Position numbers and translations under genes: made by a program
Assembly: GCA_903900335.1 (NCBI GenBank)
Contig: CAIUMP010000018.1
Span: forward strand, 1 to 60,470
Source: an uncultured Ignavibacteriota bacterium
GTDB taxonomy: Bacteria > Bacteroidota > Ignavibacteria > Palsa-1295
Direction: 5' to 3'
DNA: 60,470 bases
In this document: piece by piece, positions 8,847-17,290 of the stretch
Position numbering within the stretch: position 1 is the stretch's first letter
How the letters are laid out: the number at the start of each line of letters is the position of its first letter
The notes under the pieces: generated by a model
The model's input: only the letters and a program-made list of their open reading frames with translations
What the model was told of the DNA's origin: nothing
Databases searched by the model: none

Positions 8847-10466
8847 TTAATGTTTGAAGTGGCGCATACCCGTCATGACGAGCGCCATACCGCGCGATTC
8901 TGCTGCTGCAATGACTTCAGCATCCCGAACAGAGCCACCTGGTTCGATGGCGGCGATAGCTCCGGCATCAGCGGCTTCGAGCAATCCATCCGCGAACGGA
9001 TAGAATGCGTCGCTCGCAACAAAGGAGCCTGCCAAATCGAGGCCGTGGTGCTTTGCCCGTTCAACGGCAAGACGCGACGATTCCACCCGCGAAGTCTGTC
9101 CTGCACCGAGCCCGAGCGTTCGAGCAAAACCGTTCTCGATACCGCAGAAGGCGATAGCATTCGATTTCAGGTGCTTCACGACCTTCCACGCGAACATCAG
9201 TCCGCGTTTGGTCCCATCCGCCACCGAATGACTGGTAACAGAAGTTATTGCAGAATTGGTCAGCAGTTCTTTGTCTGTTTCTTGGTAAAGTACGCCCCCG
9301 ATGACGGACCGCAGCTCTACCATCGATGATATGGCGGCATTTAGTGCCTCCGGGTTATAGCCAATAAGCCTCCGGTCTTTCTTCTTCTTGAGAATTCCCA
9401 GCGCCCCCTCCGAGAATTCCGGTGCTAGGATCACTTCACTAAAGAACTCATTGAGGCGCTCTGCGAGCGGGGCATCGAGAGGTGCATTCAGCACAATGAT
9501 GCCGCCGAACGGGCTTTCCGGGTCTGTGCTGAAAGCGCGGTTGAATGCATCTAATCCGCTCTCCCCTTCCGCAACGCCGCAGGGGTTGGTGTGCTTCACA
9601 ATCGCGGCAACTGTCATGGATGAATCGCTAAACTCAGAGATAAGTCCTAACGCGGCGGAAGAATCGAGAATATTGTTGTAGGATAACTCTTTACCCCAAA
9701 GTTGTGTGCAGATCTTCGAGAAGCCTTCACCATAAAGCGCCGCCTTCTGCTGCGGATTCTCCCCATAACGCAGCGACTGAATTTGCGGCAACGAAACACT
9801 CAGTTGTGTGGGGCAAGCTTCAGCTTGCCCCGGCTTCTTCCCCAGAAAATAATCGGCAATAGCGCGATCATACTTCGCGACTTGTTCAAATGCTTCTACC
9901 GCCAATTCGAATCGCAGCGCAAGGCTGGTTGCTCCGTCGGAACTTTCCAACTCCGTGATGAAGCGATCATACTGCGAAGCATCCGTCAGAAGCGTCACTC
10001 CGCGAAAGTTCTTACCAGCACTTCGGAGCATCGCAGGACCGCCGATGTCAATCTGCTCGATGATCTCCGCATCCGTCGCTCCCACTTTGGCGCGAGTCTC
10101 TTCAAACGGATATAGATTGACGACCATCAAATCAATCGCCGCGATGTTGTGCTCCACCGCTTGCTGAACATGCGATGGCAATTCTCGGCGGAAGAGCAAT
10201 CCCCCATGAACAATGGGATGAAGCGTCTTTAAGCGTCCATCGAACACTTCTGGTGATTGAGTCAGATCGCTAACAGAAGTTACCGGAATTCCGAGGCCAC
10301 GAAGATACTTCTCAGTCCCACCGGTGGAATAGATTTCGACACCGCGTTCTGCGAGCGATTTCGCTAGCTTGTCCAATCCCGATTTATCCGACACACTGAT
10401 GAGCGCGCGACGAATGGGTATTCTATCAATTTCTATTTCCTTCTCGGTCCCTGCTTGATGCGACAT
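8847..10466 (-). CDS. purH: Bifunctional AICAR transformylase / IMP cyclohydrolase
   Basis: This enzyme catalyses the last two steps of de novo IMP synthesis: formylation of AICAR with 10-formyl-THF, then ring closure. The cyclohydrolase (MGS-like) domain spans about residues 18-150 with [19 protein letters not shown] and the signature [15 protein letters not shown]. The transformylase domain follows with LRYGENPQQ, the catalytic KHTNPCG and [14 protein letters not shown] near the C-terminus. Its ATG directly abuts the purN stop (TAGATG). The codons just before the RYGENPQQ motif contain a perfect 10-bp palindrome encoding GQAEACP, which looks like a small insertion. The length of 539 is normal for the family. 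Confidence 0.97.
   Translation of the reverse strand: MSHQAGTEKEIEIDRIPIRRALISVSDKSGLDKLAKSLAERGVEIYSTGGTEKYLRGLGIPVTSVSDLTQSPEVFDGRLKTLHPIVHGGLLFRRELPSHVQQAVEHNIAAIDLMVVNLYPFEETRAKVGATDAEIIEQIDIGGPAMLRSAGKNFRGVTLLTDASQYDRFITELESSDGATSLALRFELAVEAFEQVAKYDRAIADYFLGKKPGQAEACPTQLSVSLPQIQSLRYGENPQQKAALYGEGFSKICTQLWGKELSYNNILDSSAALGLISEFSDSSMTVAAIVKHTNPCGVAEGESGLDAFNRAFSTDPESPFGGIIVLNAPLDAPLAERLNEFFSEVILAPEFSEGALGILKKKKDRRLIGYNPEALNAAISSMVELRSVIGGVLYQETDKELLTNSAITSVTSHSVADGTKRGLMFAWKVVKHLKSNAIAFCGIENGFARTLGLGAGQTSRVESSRLAVERAKHHGLDLAGSFVASDAFYPFADGLLEAADAGAIAAIEPGGSVRDAEVIAAAESRGMALVMTGMRHFKH
9810..9831. repeat. Perfect palindrome inside purH
   Basis: The arms GGGGCAAGCT (9810-9819) and AGCTTGCCCC (9822-9831) flank a 2-nt centre. 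They are translated within purH as part of PGQAEACPT, in the variable loop ahead of the conserved RYGENPQQ motif. Confidence 0.75.
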
Positions 10467-11093
10467 CTAATCTATGATCGTTGCTCTTCCATCTATGACT
10501 CGAACCTTGTCCCGCGCGACAAGGTCGATTCCTTTCGAAAATATCTCGTACTCGATGATCCTCACGCGCCGTTGTAGCGTTTCTGCGGTGTCATCTTCCC
10601 GCACGGGGCAGCATTTCTGCATGATGATCGGCCCAGCATCGTAATCGCTCGTTACCAAATGCACGGTCGCGCCACTGACTTTGCATCCTCTCGCAAGCAC
10701 GGCCTCATGCACGCGTACGCCATACATCGCCGCACCACCGAACGACGGTAACAGGGCCGGGTGTACGTTCAGTATGCGATTCTGATACGCATGAACTATG
10801 CTATCCGGTAGTTTTTTCATGTAACCGGCAAGAGCGATGATGTCGGTGTCGGCAGCTTGCAAAGCGCGAAGAAAATCCTCCTCGTATTTGGCCTCGTCAT
10901 TGCCGGAGCGTACGAGGTAAACATGTTCGGCGGCGATTCCATTCTTTCGTGCGTACTCAAGCGCGCCAGAAGTAGAATTGTTCGAAATAACGAGCGCAAG
11001 TTGGACGGAGGCGAGCCTTCCCTCCAATATCTCGCGATGAATATGCGCGAGATTCGTACCAATGCCGGATGCCAGAACCGTTAATCGCTTGAT
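10467..11093 (-). CDS. purN: Phosphoribosylglycinamide formyltransferase, apparent ATC start
   Basis: PurN formylates glycinamide ribonucleotide in purine synthesis. The catalytic motif ILNVHPALLPSFGG (N and H), the essential aspartate in TSDYDAGPII, and ALAGYMKKL are all present. The family's N-terminal phosphate-binding strand (VLASGIGTNLA) is encoded upstream of the first standard start (TTG 11027), so 11027 cannot be the true start. Reading back to the in-frame TAA there is no ATG, GTG or TTG. A Shine-Dalgarno GAGGA at 11099-11103 sits 5 nt before ATC 11093, giving IKRLTVLASG, so I start at that ATC. This gives 208 residues, normal for PurN. A sequencing error at the start codon is the alternative. 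Confidence 0.88.
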   Translation of the reverse strand: MKRLTVLASGIGTNLAHIHREILEGRLASVQLALVISNNSTSGALEYARKNGIAAEHVYLVRSGNDEAKYEEDFLRALQAADTDIIALAGYMKKLPDSIVHAYQNRILNVHPALLPSFGGAAMYGVRVHEAVLARGCKVSGATVHLVTSDYDAGPIIMQKCCPVREDDTAETLQRRVRIIEYEIFSKGIDLVARDKVRVIDGRATIID

Positions 11094-11137
11094 GGGAGTC
11101 CTCGTTGATGAATGTCTAAGCCGTGTGCAGAATTATG

Positions 11138-11167
11138 CAAATTTACGACTTTATTCTGTTCAGCCAA
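11138..11167 (-). promoter_or_regulatory. Bacteroidota-type promoter for purN-purH
   Basis: On the minus strand, TTG (11167-11165), a spacer of exactly 19 nt, and TAAATTTG (11145-11138) match the Bacteroidota housekeeping consensus TTTG, 19 nt, TAnnTTTG. The predicted start of transcription falls about 35-45 nt before the proposed purN start codon. Confidence 0.72.
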
Positions 11168-11191
11168 TGAATGAGCCCAACCGACTGCATA

Positions 11192-14100
11192 TCACTCCGT
11201 CTGAAAATCCAACCGCTCGATCGTCTCGGCGATGAGCGAGGGGACGCCGAAGTTCTCGGCGATCTTGCCCGTTACGCGAAGTGCGACGGCGATGGAGAGC
11301 GTGAGATGATAGGTCTGGAATAGCTCCGGCCAGATCACGACATCGGCCATGCCGAATTCATCGGCGATGTTGAGGAGGCACATGCTTTGGCCGCGCTTTG
11401 TCCGCACGAATTTCGCGGCGGCGATGTGGCCAACCAGCGTTGTGCGCTTGCCGATGTACTTTCGCATTTCGGTTGTCGTGATCGCGCCTTCGCGGTACGG
11501 TGCAAGAAAATTGCTCGGGTAATCGGTGACGGAATAGCCGAGGCACTCCCGCTCCTTTTGGAAGATATAGGGCCTACCGTATTCGGACAGATGCGAGAGA
11601 TCGAAGTGAAATGCCTCGCGTGGAAAATCGAGTGGGATGGTTTGATTCTTCGCTAGGCGTCGGCTTTTGATATAGAGCGAGAATTTCACATTTGCGACGG
11701 GCCGCGATGCCTCCAGCGTGTCGCACGCGCCGATGGCGATGAGCAGCTTTCCTTCTTCGAGGCCCATGCCGCTGCGTTCGGCGAAGTCCTCGATACTCGT
11801 GTAACGTCCGTGCGAATTCCGTTCAGCGAGCATGTACTCGATCACCGAAGATGTCACACCCTTCATTCCGGCAAAGCCCAGTCGTATCACGCCATCTGCT
11901 TCGACGGAGTGCTCCATCCGGCTTTTGTTGACATCCGGCAACTTGACCGTGCAACCCAATCGCTTTGCTTCATCGATGTACTCCTGATGCCGATAGAAAC
12001 CGCCGTAATTGTTGAGAACGCTGCACAAGAATTCTGTCGGATAATAAACCTTGAGCCACGCTTCCTGAAAAGAGAGAACCGCGTAGCTGGCAGAGTGCGC
12101 TTTGCAAAAAGAGTAGCCCGAAAAGCTGGAAATCTGCCGCCAAATCTCCTCGGCTACATCCTGCTTGATCTGATTCTTCGTCCAACATCCGGCGATAAAT
12201 TCTTTGTGAATTTGCTCGATCTCCTCCGGCGAACGCCCTTTGCCGGACATCGCGCGCCGCAGAATATCTGCCCTACCGCGCGAGATGCCCGCCAGCTCAT
12301 GCACGACCGTTAGCACATCCTCCTGATAGACCATGATGCCATACGTCTCGGACATCAGCTCCCCCATCAGCGGATGAATGTGATTGCGCCGCGTGGGGTC
12401 GTGATGGCGACGAATAAACTCATCCATCATACCGGACTGTGCTACGCCAGGACGAATGACGGAGCTTGCCGCAGTGAGATTCTCGAAGGTATCGGTCTTG
12501 AGCTTCCGCAGCAATCCGATCATCGCCGGGGACTCGATATAGAAGCAGCCCTTCGTCCCGCCTTCTCGTATGATTGACTTGGTGCGTTCGTCGTTGAAGG
12601 CAATGTAATAATCCTCGATAGGCGGACGGCTGCCATGGCGCTCCGTTACCATGCGCATGGTGTCCCAGAAGGTGCCGAGCCCGCGTGTGGCGAGCACATC
12701 GAGCTTGACGAGCTTCCAATCATCGGCGCTGTGCATATCCTGCTGCATGATGAAGATGTCGTTCATCGAGCGCTGCATGGCGGAGAAGTTCGTGATCGGT
12801 TCGTCGAGCAGGATAAGTCCGCCGGAGTGCATCGCAAGATGGCGCGGCATCCCGCGCAGGCGGTCAACGTAGGATAGCCACTCTTTCACGTCCACATGTT
12901 CGCCGGTGTCGTTACGGGGCTTCTTCTCGCCCACAATATCCGCGTATCTACCGCTTGCGAGCTTTGCACGCAGCGCCGACATTTCGGACTCCGAATATCC
13001 CAGTGCCTTGCCGACTTCGCGAATCGAGCCGCGATCTCGAAACGTCTGGATGGAGCAGAGCATCGCGCCATTCGCCGTTCCGTTCTGCGGCTTGCCGTAT
13101 TTCTCCAGCATGTACTCGATAACGGTGTAGCGGTCGGTCCAGGAGAAGTCGATGTCGAAATCGGGCGGCATTTTTCGTTCGAGATTCAGAAATCGCTCGA
13201 ACTGCAGATTGTACTTTACCGGATCGACATTCGAAATCCCCAGCAAATACGCAATGAACGAATTCGCCCCCGAGCCGCGGCCCATGTGTGGGAATCCTCG
13301 GCTCGTCGCGAAGTTGATCATGTCCCAGACTGCCAGATAATAACTCGCGACGTTCATCTTCGCGATGATCTCCATTTCCAGCGTGAATCTGTTGCGATAG
13401 GTGCTACCGGACAAACCCATATCCTGTAATCGCGCCTCCGCTATCGCCGTCAGGTAGCGCAGAGGCTCCATGTTGCATTGGAAGGTCGCGAACTTCGAGC
13501 GGGAAACATCGAACTCGACATTACATGCTTCGGCAATCTTTTCTGCGGTTTGGAATGCGACCGGGTCTATATCCCGCAGCATGTGGCGCATTGCCGCCTC
13601 GGACGCGAAATACTGCGATGGCTCGGCGCATTCATTGCGAGGCAGCGTGCCGATGGTCGTGTTCGTATCAATTGCACGGAGCATGCGGTGCAATGTATGG
13701 TCTGTCTCGTGTGCGAAGCAGGTGTTGTTCGTCGCGACGAATCGGAAATTTCGATTCGCCTGTATCCGTTTGAGCTTCGCCCATTCATGGCGCTCGGCGT
13801 GAATCAGCTCGATAAACAAATGGTGCCTATGGCGCGGAGCAAGTGCTTCGAGAATGGATGCAGTTGAGGAAAGTATAAACACATTCTCACTCAACTCCTG
13901 CAACAACGGCGCGAGCGATTGCACTGTACTCTTCTCGCTCAATCGCAATTGCTCGGTCATCCATGGAGCGCGAATCTCTTCCTCCACACCTCGTATATCC
14001 GCATTTTCTATGACATCTTCGACTGTCAGCTTCGGCTTGATCTGTGGGATGGCTTCCAGCACGCGCGTCAGTGTGGCGCAGATCTCCGCATAACCGGCGT

Positions 14101-14338
14101 TGTTCTTCGCGAGCAGCACGGCTCGCTCCGTCCGCGTTTTTAGCTCGACACCCATGATCGGTTTTATCCCGTTGGCCTTCGCGGATTTGTAGAACGGTAT
14201 GACGCCCGTGACACTGTTCGTGTCCGTCATTGCGACACTACTCATCCCTTGCTTTTGTGCGAGCAGGGGAAGTTGCTCCGCAGGGATGAGTCCACGGAGG
14301 AAGGAATACTGCGAATGGGCGTGTAAGTGGCTAAACAT
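11192..14338 (-). CDS. dnaE2: Error-prone DNA polymerase III alpha subunit DnaE2
   Basis: This C-family DNA polymerase is used for damage-induced, mutagenic synthesis. The PHP domain opens with HLHAHSQYSFLRG and has AMTDTNSVTGVIPFY. The palm has GRGSGANSFIAYLLGI and the catalytic aspartates in PDFDIDF near residue 392. The fingers region has MVYQEDVLTV and RRAMSGKGR, and the thumb region has SYAVLSFQEAWLKVYYP. An OB domain near the end has GKRTTLVGHIAAAKFVRTKRG. At 1048 residues it has the DnaE2 length and lacks the long tail of replicative DnaE1. Its ATG overlaps the upstream stop by 8 nt, so it is translationally coupled to the DUF72-like gene. Confidence 0.93.
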   Translation of the reverse strand: MFSHLHAHSQYSFLRGLIPAEQLPLLAQKQGMSSVAMTDTNSVTGVIPFYKSAKANGIKPIMGVELKTRTERAVLLAKNNAGYAEICATLTRVLEAIPQIKPKLTVEDVIENADIRGVEEEIRAPWMTEQLRLSEKSTVQSLAPLLQELSENVFILSSTASILEALAPRHRHHLFIELIHAERHEWAKLKRIQANRNFRFVATNNTCFAHETDHTLHRMLRAIDTNTTIGTLPRNECAEPSQYFASEAAMRHMLRDIDPVAFQTAEKIAEACNVEFDVSRSKFATFQCNMEPLRYLTAIAEARLQDMGLSGSTYRNRFTLEMEIIAKMNVASYYLAVWDMINFATSRGFPHMGRGSGANSFIAYLLGISNVDPVKYNLQFERFLNLERKMPPDFDIDFSWTDRYTVIEYMLEKYGKPQNGTANGAMLCSIQTFRDRGSIREVGKALGYSESEMSALRAKLASGRYADIVGEKKPRNDTGEHVDVKEWLSYVDRLRGMPRHLAMHSGGLILLDEPITNFSAMQRSMNDIFIMQQDMHSADDWKLVKLDVLATRGLGTFWDTMRMVTERHGSRPPIEDYYIAFNDERTKSIIREGGTKGCFYIESPAMIGLLRKLKTDTFENLTAASSVIRPGVAQSGMMDEFIRRHHDPTRRNHIHPLMGELMSETYGIMVYQEDVLTVVHELAGISRGRADILRRAMSGKGRSPEEIEQIHKEFIAGCWTKNQIKQDVAEEIWRQISSFSGYSFCKAHSASYAVLSFQEAWLKVYYPTEFLCSVLNNYGGFYRHQEYIDEAKRLGCTVKLPDVNKSRMEHSVEADGVIRLGFAGMKGVTSSVIEYMLAERNSHGRYTSIEDFAERSGMGLEEGKLLIAIGACDTLEASRPVANVKFSLYIKSRRLAKNQTIPLDFPREAFHFDLSHLSEYGRPYIFQKERECLGYSVTDYPSNFLAPYREGAITTTEMRKYIGKRTTLVGHIAAAKFVRTKRGQSMCLLNIADEFGMADVVIWPELFQTYHLTLSIAVALRVTGKIAENFGVPSLIAETIERLDFQTE

Positions 14339-15251
14339 TTTTCTTGAGCATAGCGGCGAATACTTCTGCTAAGTCGATGGCGTTAGCCAGCGCCCGCAGG
14401 GGCGGATCGTTGGCGAGTGTAATGTAGAGCGGACGCTCGGGAGTGAGCGCGCTTGCAAATTCAAGAAGCTCCTTTTGCGTATAACTATACTGATGTTTGG
14501 TCGCCGTATCGAACCACCCCGCCGCATTGCGCCCGAGCATTCGCACATGTGCGCCATGACGCGAACCCACCACGCGCCGTTGCACGATACCGGGAAGCAG
14601 CGGTCCATCCCAGCCGATGGGAAGCATTCCACGTCCCGAGAGCGCGGCCCATAGCTCCTGCCTTCTCCCCTCTTTGTTCCACGTCCAGTGTTCGAACTCG
14701 ATGTGGAGTGGTTGGCCGTCTAAGCAGTCGATAAATCGGAGCAGCGTCTCCCGCGTTTCGGGACGATAAGCGATCCTCTCGTGCAGCACCAGCACAAGCG
14801 AGGACTTAAATGGCAGCTTATTATGCACGATCACCTGCAACCATTGCGTCCAGCGCCCGGCATCGAACATCGCGGCTGTGAGTTGCTCCATGATAATGCG
14901 GAACGTTACATGGCGAAAGCGGAATTTCGTCAGCCGCAGCAGTTCTTCCTCGATGGATGTCAGGAAGAGCAACGGGATTTCGAGCGTCGGGAAGGTCTCG
15001 ACGTAGCGGATCAATGCCTCACTCTTTCGCTCGAACTGTTCAGCGAGATCGTGAACGGCGCTGCTCTGCGTACCGATGAGGATGTGATGACGCTCTGCGA
15101 GAGTTTTCAGAAGCGGAGCTTGCTTCCTCATGCGCTCTATCAGCGGTGCAATATCCGCCGAGTGTTCATCCGCTGGCGTGTGCTTTCGTAGTATAGATCT
15201 ATTCGAGGCACGCTGTGTCGCAGCATCCTCGACAACTTTTGCGAAACTCAT
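14331..15251 (-). CDS. Divergent DUF72 (YecE-like) protein in the ImuA position
   Basis: The protein has 306 residues from the ATG at 15251, 13 nt after the Y-family polymerase gene. It reads as a diverged DUF72 TIM-barrel: ILIGTQ near residue 57 (family iriGts), YVETFPTLEIPLLFLTS (family YA.rF..vEin.tFY..P), LHIEFEHWTW near residue 182 (family vEfRh.sW), HVRMLGRN with YSYTQKELLEFA near 233-255, and LYITLANDPPLRALANAIDL near 275 (family vyvyfNN...g.A..nA..l). It occupies the slot held by ImuA in imuA-imuB-dnaE2 cassettes but shows no RecA/SulA-like motifs. The function is unknown; a role with the two flanking polymerases is inferred from the coupling. An N-terminal extension of about 50 residues precedes the barrel. 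Confidence 0.75.
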   Translation of the reverse strand: MSFAKVVEDAATQRASNRSILRKHTPADEHSADIAPLIERMRKQAPLLKTLAERHHILIGTQSSAVHDLAEQFERKSEALIRYVETFPTLEIPLLFLTSIEEELLRLTKFRFRHVTFRIIMEQLTAAMFDAGRWTQWLQVIVHNKLPFKSSLVLVLHERIAYRPETRETLLRFIDCLDGQPLHIEFEHWTWNKEGRRQELWAALSGRGMLPIGWDGPLLPGIVQRRVVGSRHGAHVRMLGRNAAGWFDTATKHQYSYTQKELLEFASALTPERPLYITLANDPPLRALANAIDLAEVFAAMLKKNV

Positions 15252-15264
15252 GACCGTGTATCTG

Positions 15265-16473
15265 TTATGAAAGTAGAGTTGATGCATAGCGGACGATCCG
15301 CGAGCCGTACTTGCTGCGCAGATCATCCATTGTTGTGTAGATCGTGCTGGACCGGGCCTGGTCTTCAGCGAAGAGGTATCCGGGCCGGAGATCTTCAAGC
15401 AGATGACTCGCCTCGACGCCCAGCAACCGGACGCGCACGCGGCGAGTCCAGAGTTGCTTGAAGAGCTTAAATGCGGCTTGATAGATCGCCTGATCGGCGT
15501 TCGTGAAGCTGACGCCGATCGTTTTCGTCACCGTCTGGAAATCGGCGTAGCGGAGTTTGACGGTGATCTTTTCCGTCATCACTTTTGCTTCGCGAAGATC
15601 CTGCGCCAAACGTGACGAGAGCGAGAGTATGGTGCCGACAAGCTGTTCGATGTCGAGCGTGTCCTCGCCAAAAGTCTGCTCGCGCGAGTATCGCTGCTGC
15701 TCATGAACCGGTGTGACCGGCGAATGATCGATACCGCGTGAGCGATTCGCTAACGAGCGGCCTTCTTTGCCATATTGCCGTTCGAGGATTTGCACGGGCG
15801 TCTTCGCGATGTCCCCAATGCGCCGCAGGCCGATCTCCAGCAACTCCGACTCCCGCACAGGCCCGATACCCGGCAGTGCGCGAATAGGAAACGGCGCAAG
15901 GAATGACGCCTCCTCTCTATTACGGACCTGATAACTCCGCTCCTGCTCCTGCTTTTTCGCCTGCTGCGTCGTCGCAACTTTCGCGACCAGCTTGTTCGAA
16001 GCCACGCCGAGCGAGAGCGGCAATTGCGTCTCGCCACGAACCTCCGCGCGGATCTTCCGCGCCCACTCGTAGGTGTCGCCTTTGAGGCGCTCGCAGTGGG
16101 ATAGATCGAGATAAAACTCATCGACCGAGGACTTCTCCACAAGCGGCGCAAGCTCCTGCATCATCTGCGTAACGAGGCGCGAGTATTCGGCATACGCAAG
16201 ATAATGTCCGCGCAGATAGACCGCATCGGGGCAGAGCCGATAGGCCGTGCGAATCGGCATCGCCGAGTGAATGCCGTATCGTCGTGCCTCGTAGGAGCAT
16301 CCAGCAACGACCCCGCGGCCACCCGGCTCACCACCGACGATGACCGGCCGCTGCTTTAGCTTTGGGTCGAGCAACCGCTCCACCGACACGAAGAAGGTGT
16401 CGAGATCGAGATGAACAATGGATGACCGATCATCCGTATGCGGTAGTATTCCTATTGAATTGGTGCCCATCAT
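15265..16473 (-). CDS. dinB: Y-family DNA polymerase (DinB/Pol IV-like)
   Basis: This is a translesion polymerase of 402 residues. The first catalytic carboxylate motif IVHLDLDTFFVSVE is near residue 20, YEARRYGIHSAMP follows, and the second catalytic site SSVDEFYLDLS is near residue 114, so the active site looks intact, unlike inactive ImuB. The helix-hairpin-helix stretch ALPGIGP is near residue 205, and a little-finger domain follows. I start at ATG 16473; an upstream in-frame TTG (16494) overlaps TTGTATTATG, which looks more like a promoter. It heads the three-gene cassette with the DUF72-like gene and dnaE2. I could not see a LexA box or a clear clamp-binding motif. Confidence 0.92.
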   Translation of the reverse strand: MMGTNSIGILPHTDDRSSIVHLDLDTFFVSVERLLDPKLKQRPVIVGGEPGGRGVVAGCSYEARRYGIHSAMPIRTAYRLCPDAVYLRGHYLAYAEYSRLVTQMMQELAPLVEKSSVDEFYLDLSHCERLKGDTYEWARKIRAEVRGETQLPLSLGVASNKLVAKVATTQQAKKQEQERSYQVRNREEASFLAPFPIRALPGIGPVRESELLEIGLRRIGDIAKTPVQILERQYGKEGRSLANRSRGIDHSPVTPVHEQQRYSREQTFGEDTLDIEQLVGTILSLSSRLAQDLREAKVMTEKITVKLRYADFQTVTKTIGVSFTNADQAIYQAAFKLFKQLWTRRVRVRLLGVEASHLLEDLRPGYLFAEDQARSSTIYTTMDDLRSKYGSRIVRYASTLLS

Positions 16474-16656
16474 AGCACTAACAACATAATACAATCTGAG
16501 AGCCAGTTCTGAAATTCAACTTTATCTCCCACAATGACTGATCGGGTGGGCTAAATGAGGCGGTGGCTGAGCGGAAAAAGTGCGTCCGCATGCAAGAAGA
16601 AACTCTCCACTATCCCCTCACCGTTAGCCTGGGAGAGGATAGGATTCTTAAGAGAA

Positions 16657-16926
16657 ATGCCTGAAATTAGTAGATTCTTCGGAATAGTGATAGGAATGTT
16701 CTGGGAAGCAGATGTTCGGCATCACGGGCCACACTTTCATGTTCGCTATCAGGAGTATAAAGCATCGTTCGGTCTGGAGCCGATTGAACTGCTCGCAGGT
16801 TCATTGCCAACACGACAGCGAAGGTTCGTGGAGGCATGGGCCGAGCTACATCACGATGAACTGAAAAAAGACTGGGTAATGTTGATGAACGACGAAAATC
16901 CGGATCCAATAAAACCACTGGAATGA
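16657..16926 (+). CDS. DUF4160 family protein
   Basis: This is a small protein of 89 residues beginning MPEISRFFGIVIGMFW, with the family's HGPHFHVRYQEYKASF and LPTRQRRFVEAWAELHHDEL. DUF4160 proteins are usually encoded next to DUF2442 proteins, and the pair has been suggested to be a toxin-antitoxin-like module; that role is inference. The stop overlaps the start of the DUF2442 gene as ATGA. The start at 16657 is chosen because the family begins at this methionine. Confidence 0.88.
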   Translation: MPEISRFFGIVIGMFWEADVRHHGPHFHVRYQEYKASFGLEPIELLAGSLPTRQRRFVEAWAELHHDELKKDWVMLMNDENPDPIKPLE

Positions 16927-17243
16927 CAGAAAAAGGACACGAATTACACGCAATCCACGAAGCCGAGGTGGTTGGCGAACATACCCTTCGTCTCGTATTT
17001 GAAGATGAAACCGTACGTATCGTGGACTTGAGCCCGGTGCTCATGGGGAAAAGGTTTGGCCCGCTTCGCGATCCAGAATTCTTCAAGCAAGTAACACTGA
17101 ATACCGATTTCGAAACCGTGCAGTGGCCGAACGGAGCAGACTTCGATCCAGAGACGCTGTACTACTGGGATCGATACCTTCCAGCATGGAAAAGAATGGC
17201 CGAGCGATGGAGGAAGGCAGAAAAAGAATCCGTGGCGGCGTGA
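16923..17243 (+). CDS. DUF2442 family protein
   Basis: This 106-residue protein has the DUF2442 core: HTLRLVFEDETVRIVDLSPVL, FGPLRDPEFFKQVTLN, and TVQWPNGADFDPETLYYW. It is translationally coupled to the DUF4160 gene by a 4-nt overlap. DUF2442 is generally treated as the putative antitoxin or DNA-binding partner. The C-terminal tail of about 20 residues (RMAERWRKAEKESVAA) is charged and extends past the usual core. Confidence 0.9.
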   Translation: MTEKGHELHAIHEAEVVGEHTLRLVFEDETVRIVDLSPVLMGKRFGPLRDPEFFKQVTLNTDFETVQWPNGADFDPETLYYWDRYLPAWKRMAERWRKAEKESVAA

Positions 17244-17290
17244 CCGATATACACAAGGACTAAGAAGGACCACAGAACCTCAGTCATCTT

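Noticed and set aside
16474-16656. LexA/SOS box upstream of the Y-family polymerase gene
   Set aside because: Neither a CTGT-N8-ACAG nor a GAAC-N4-GTTC type site was found; the lineage may use another operator.
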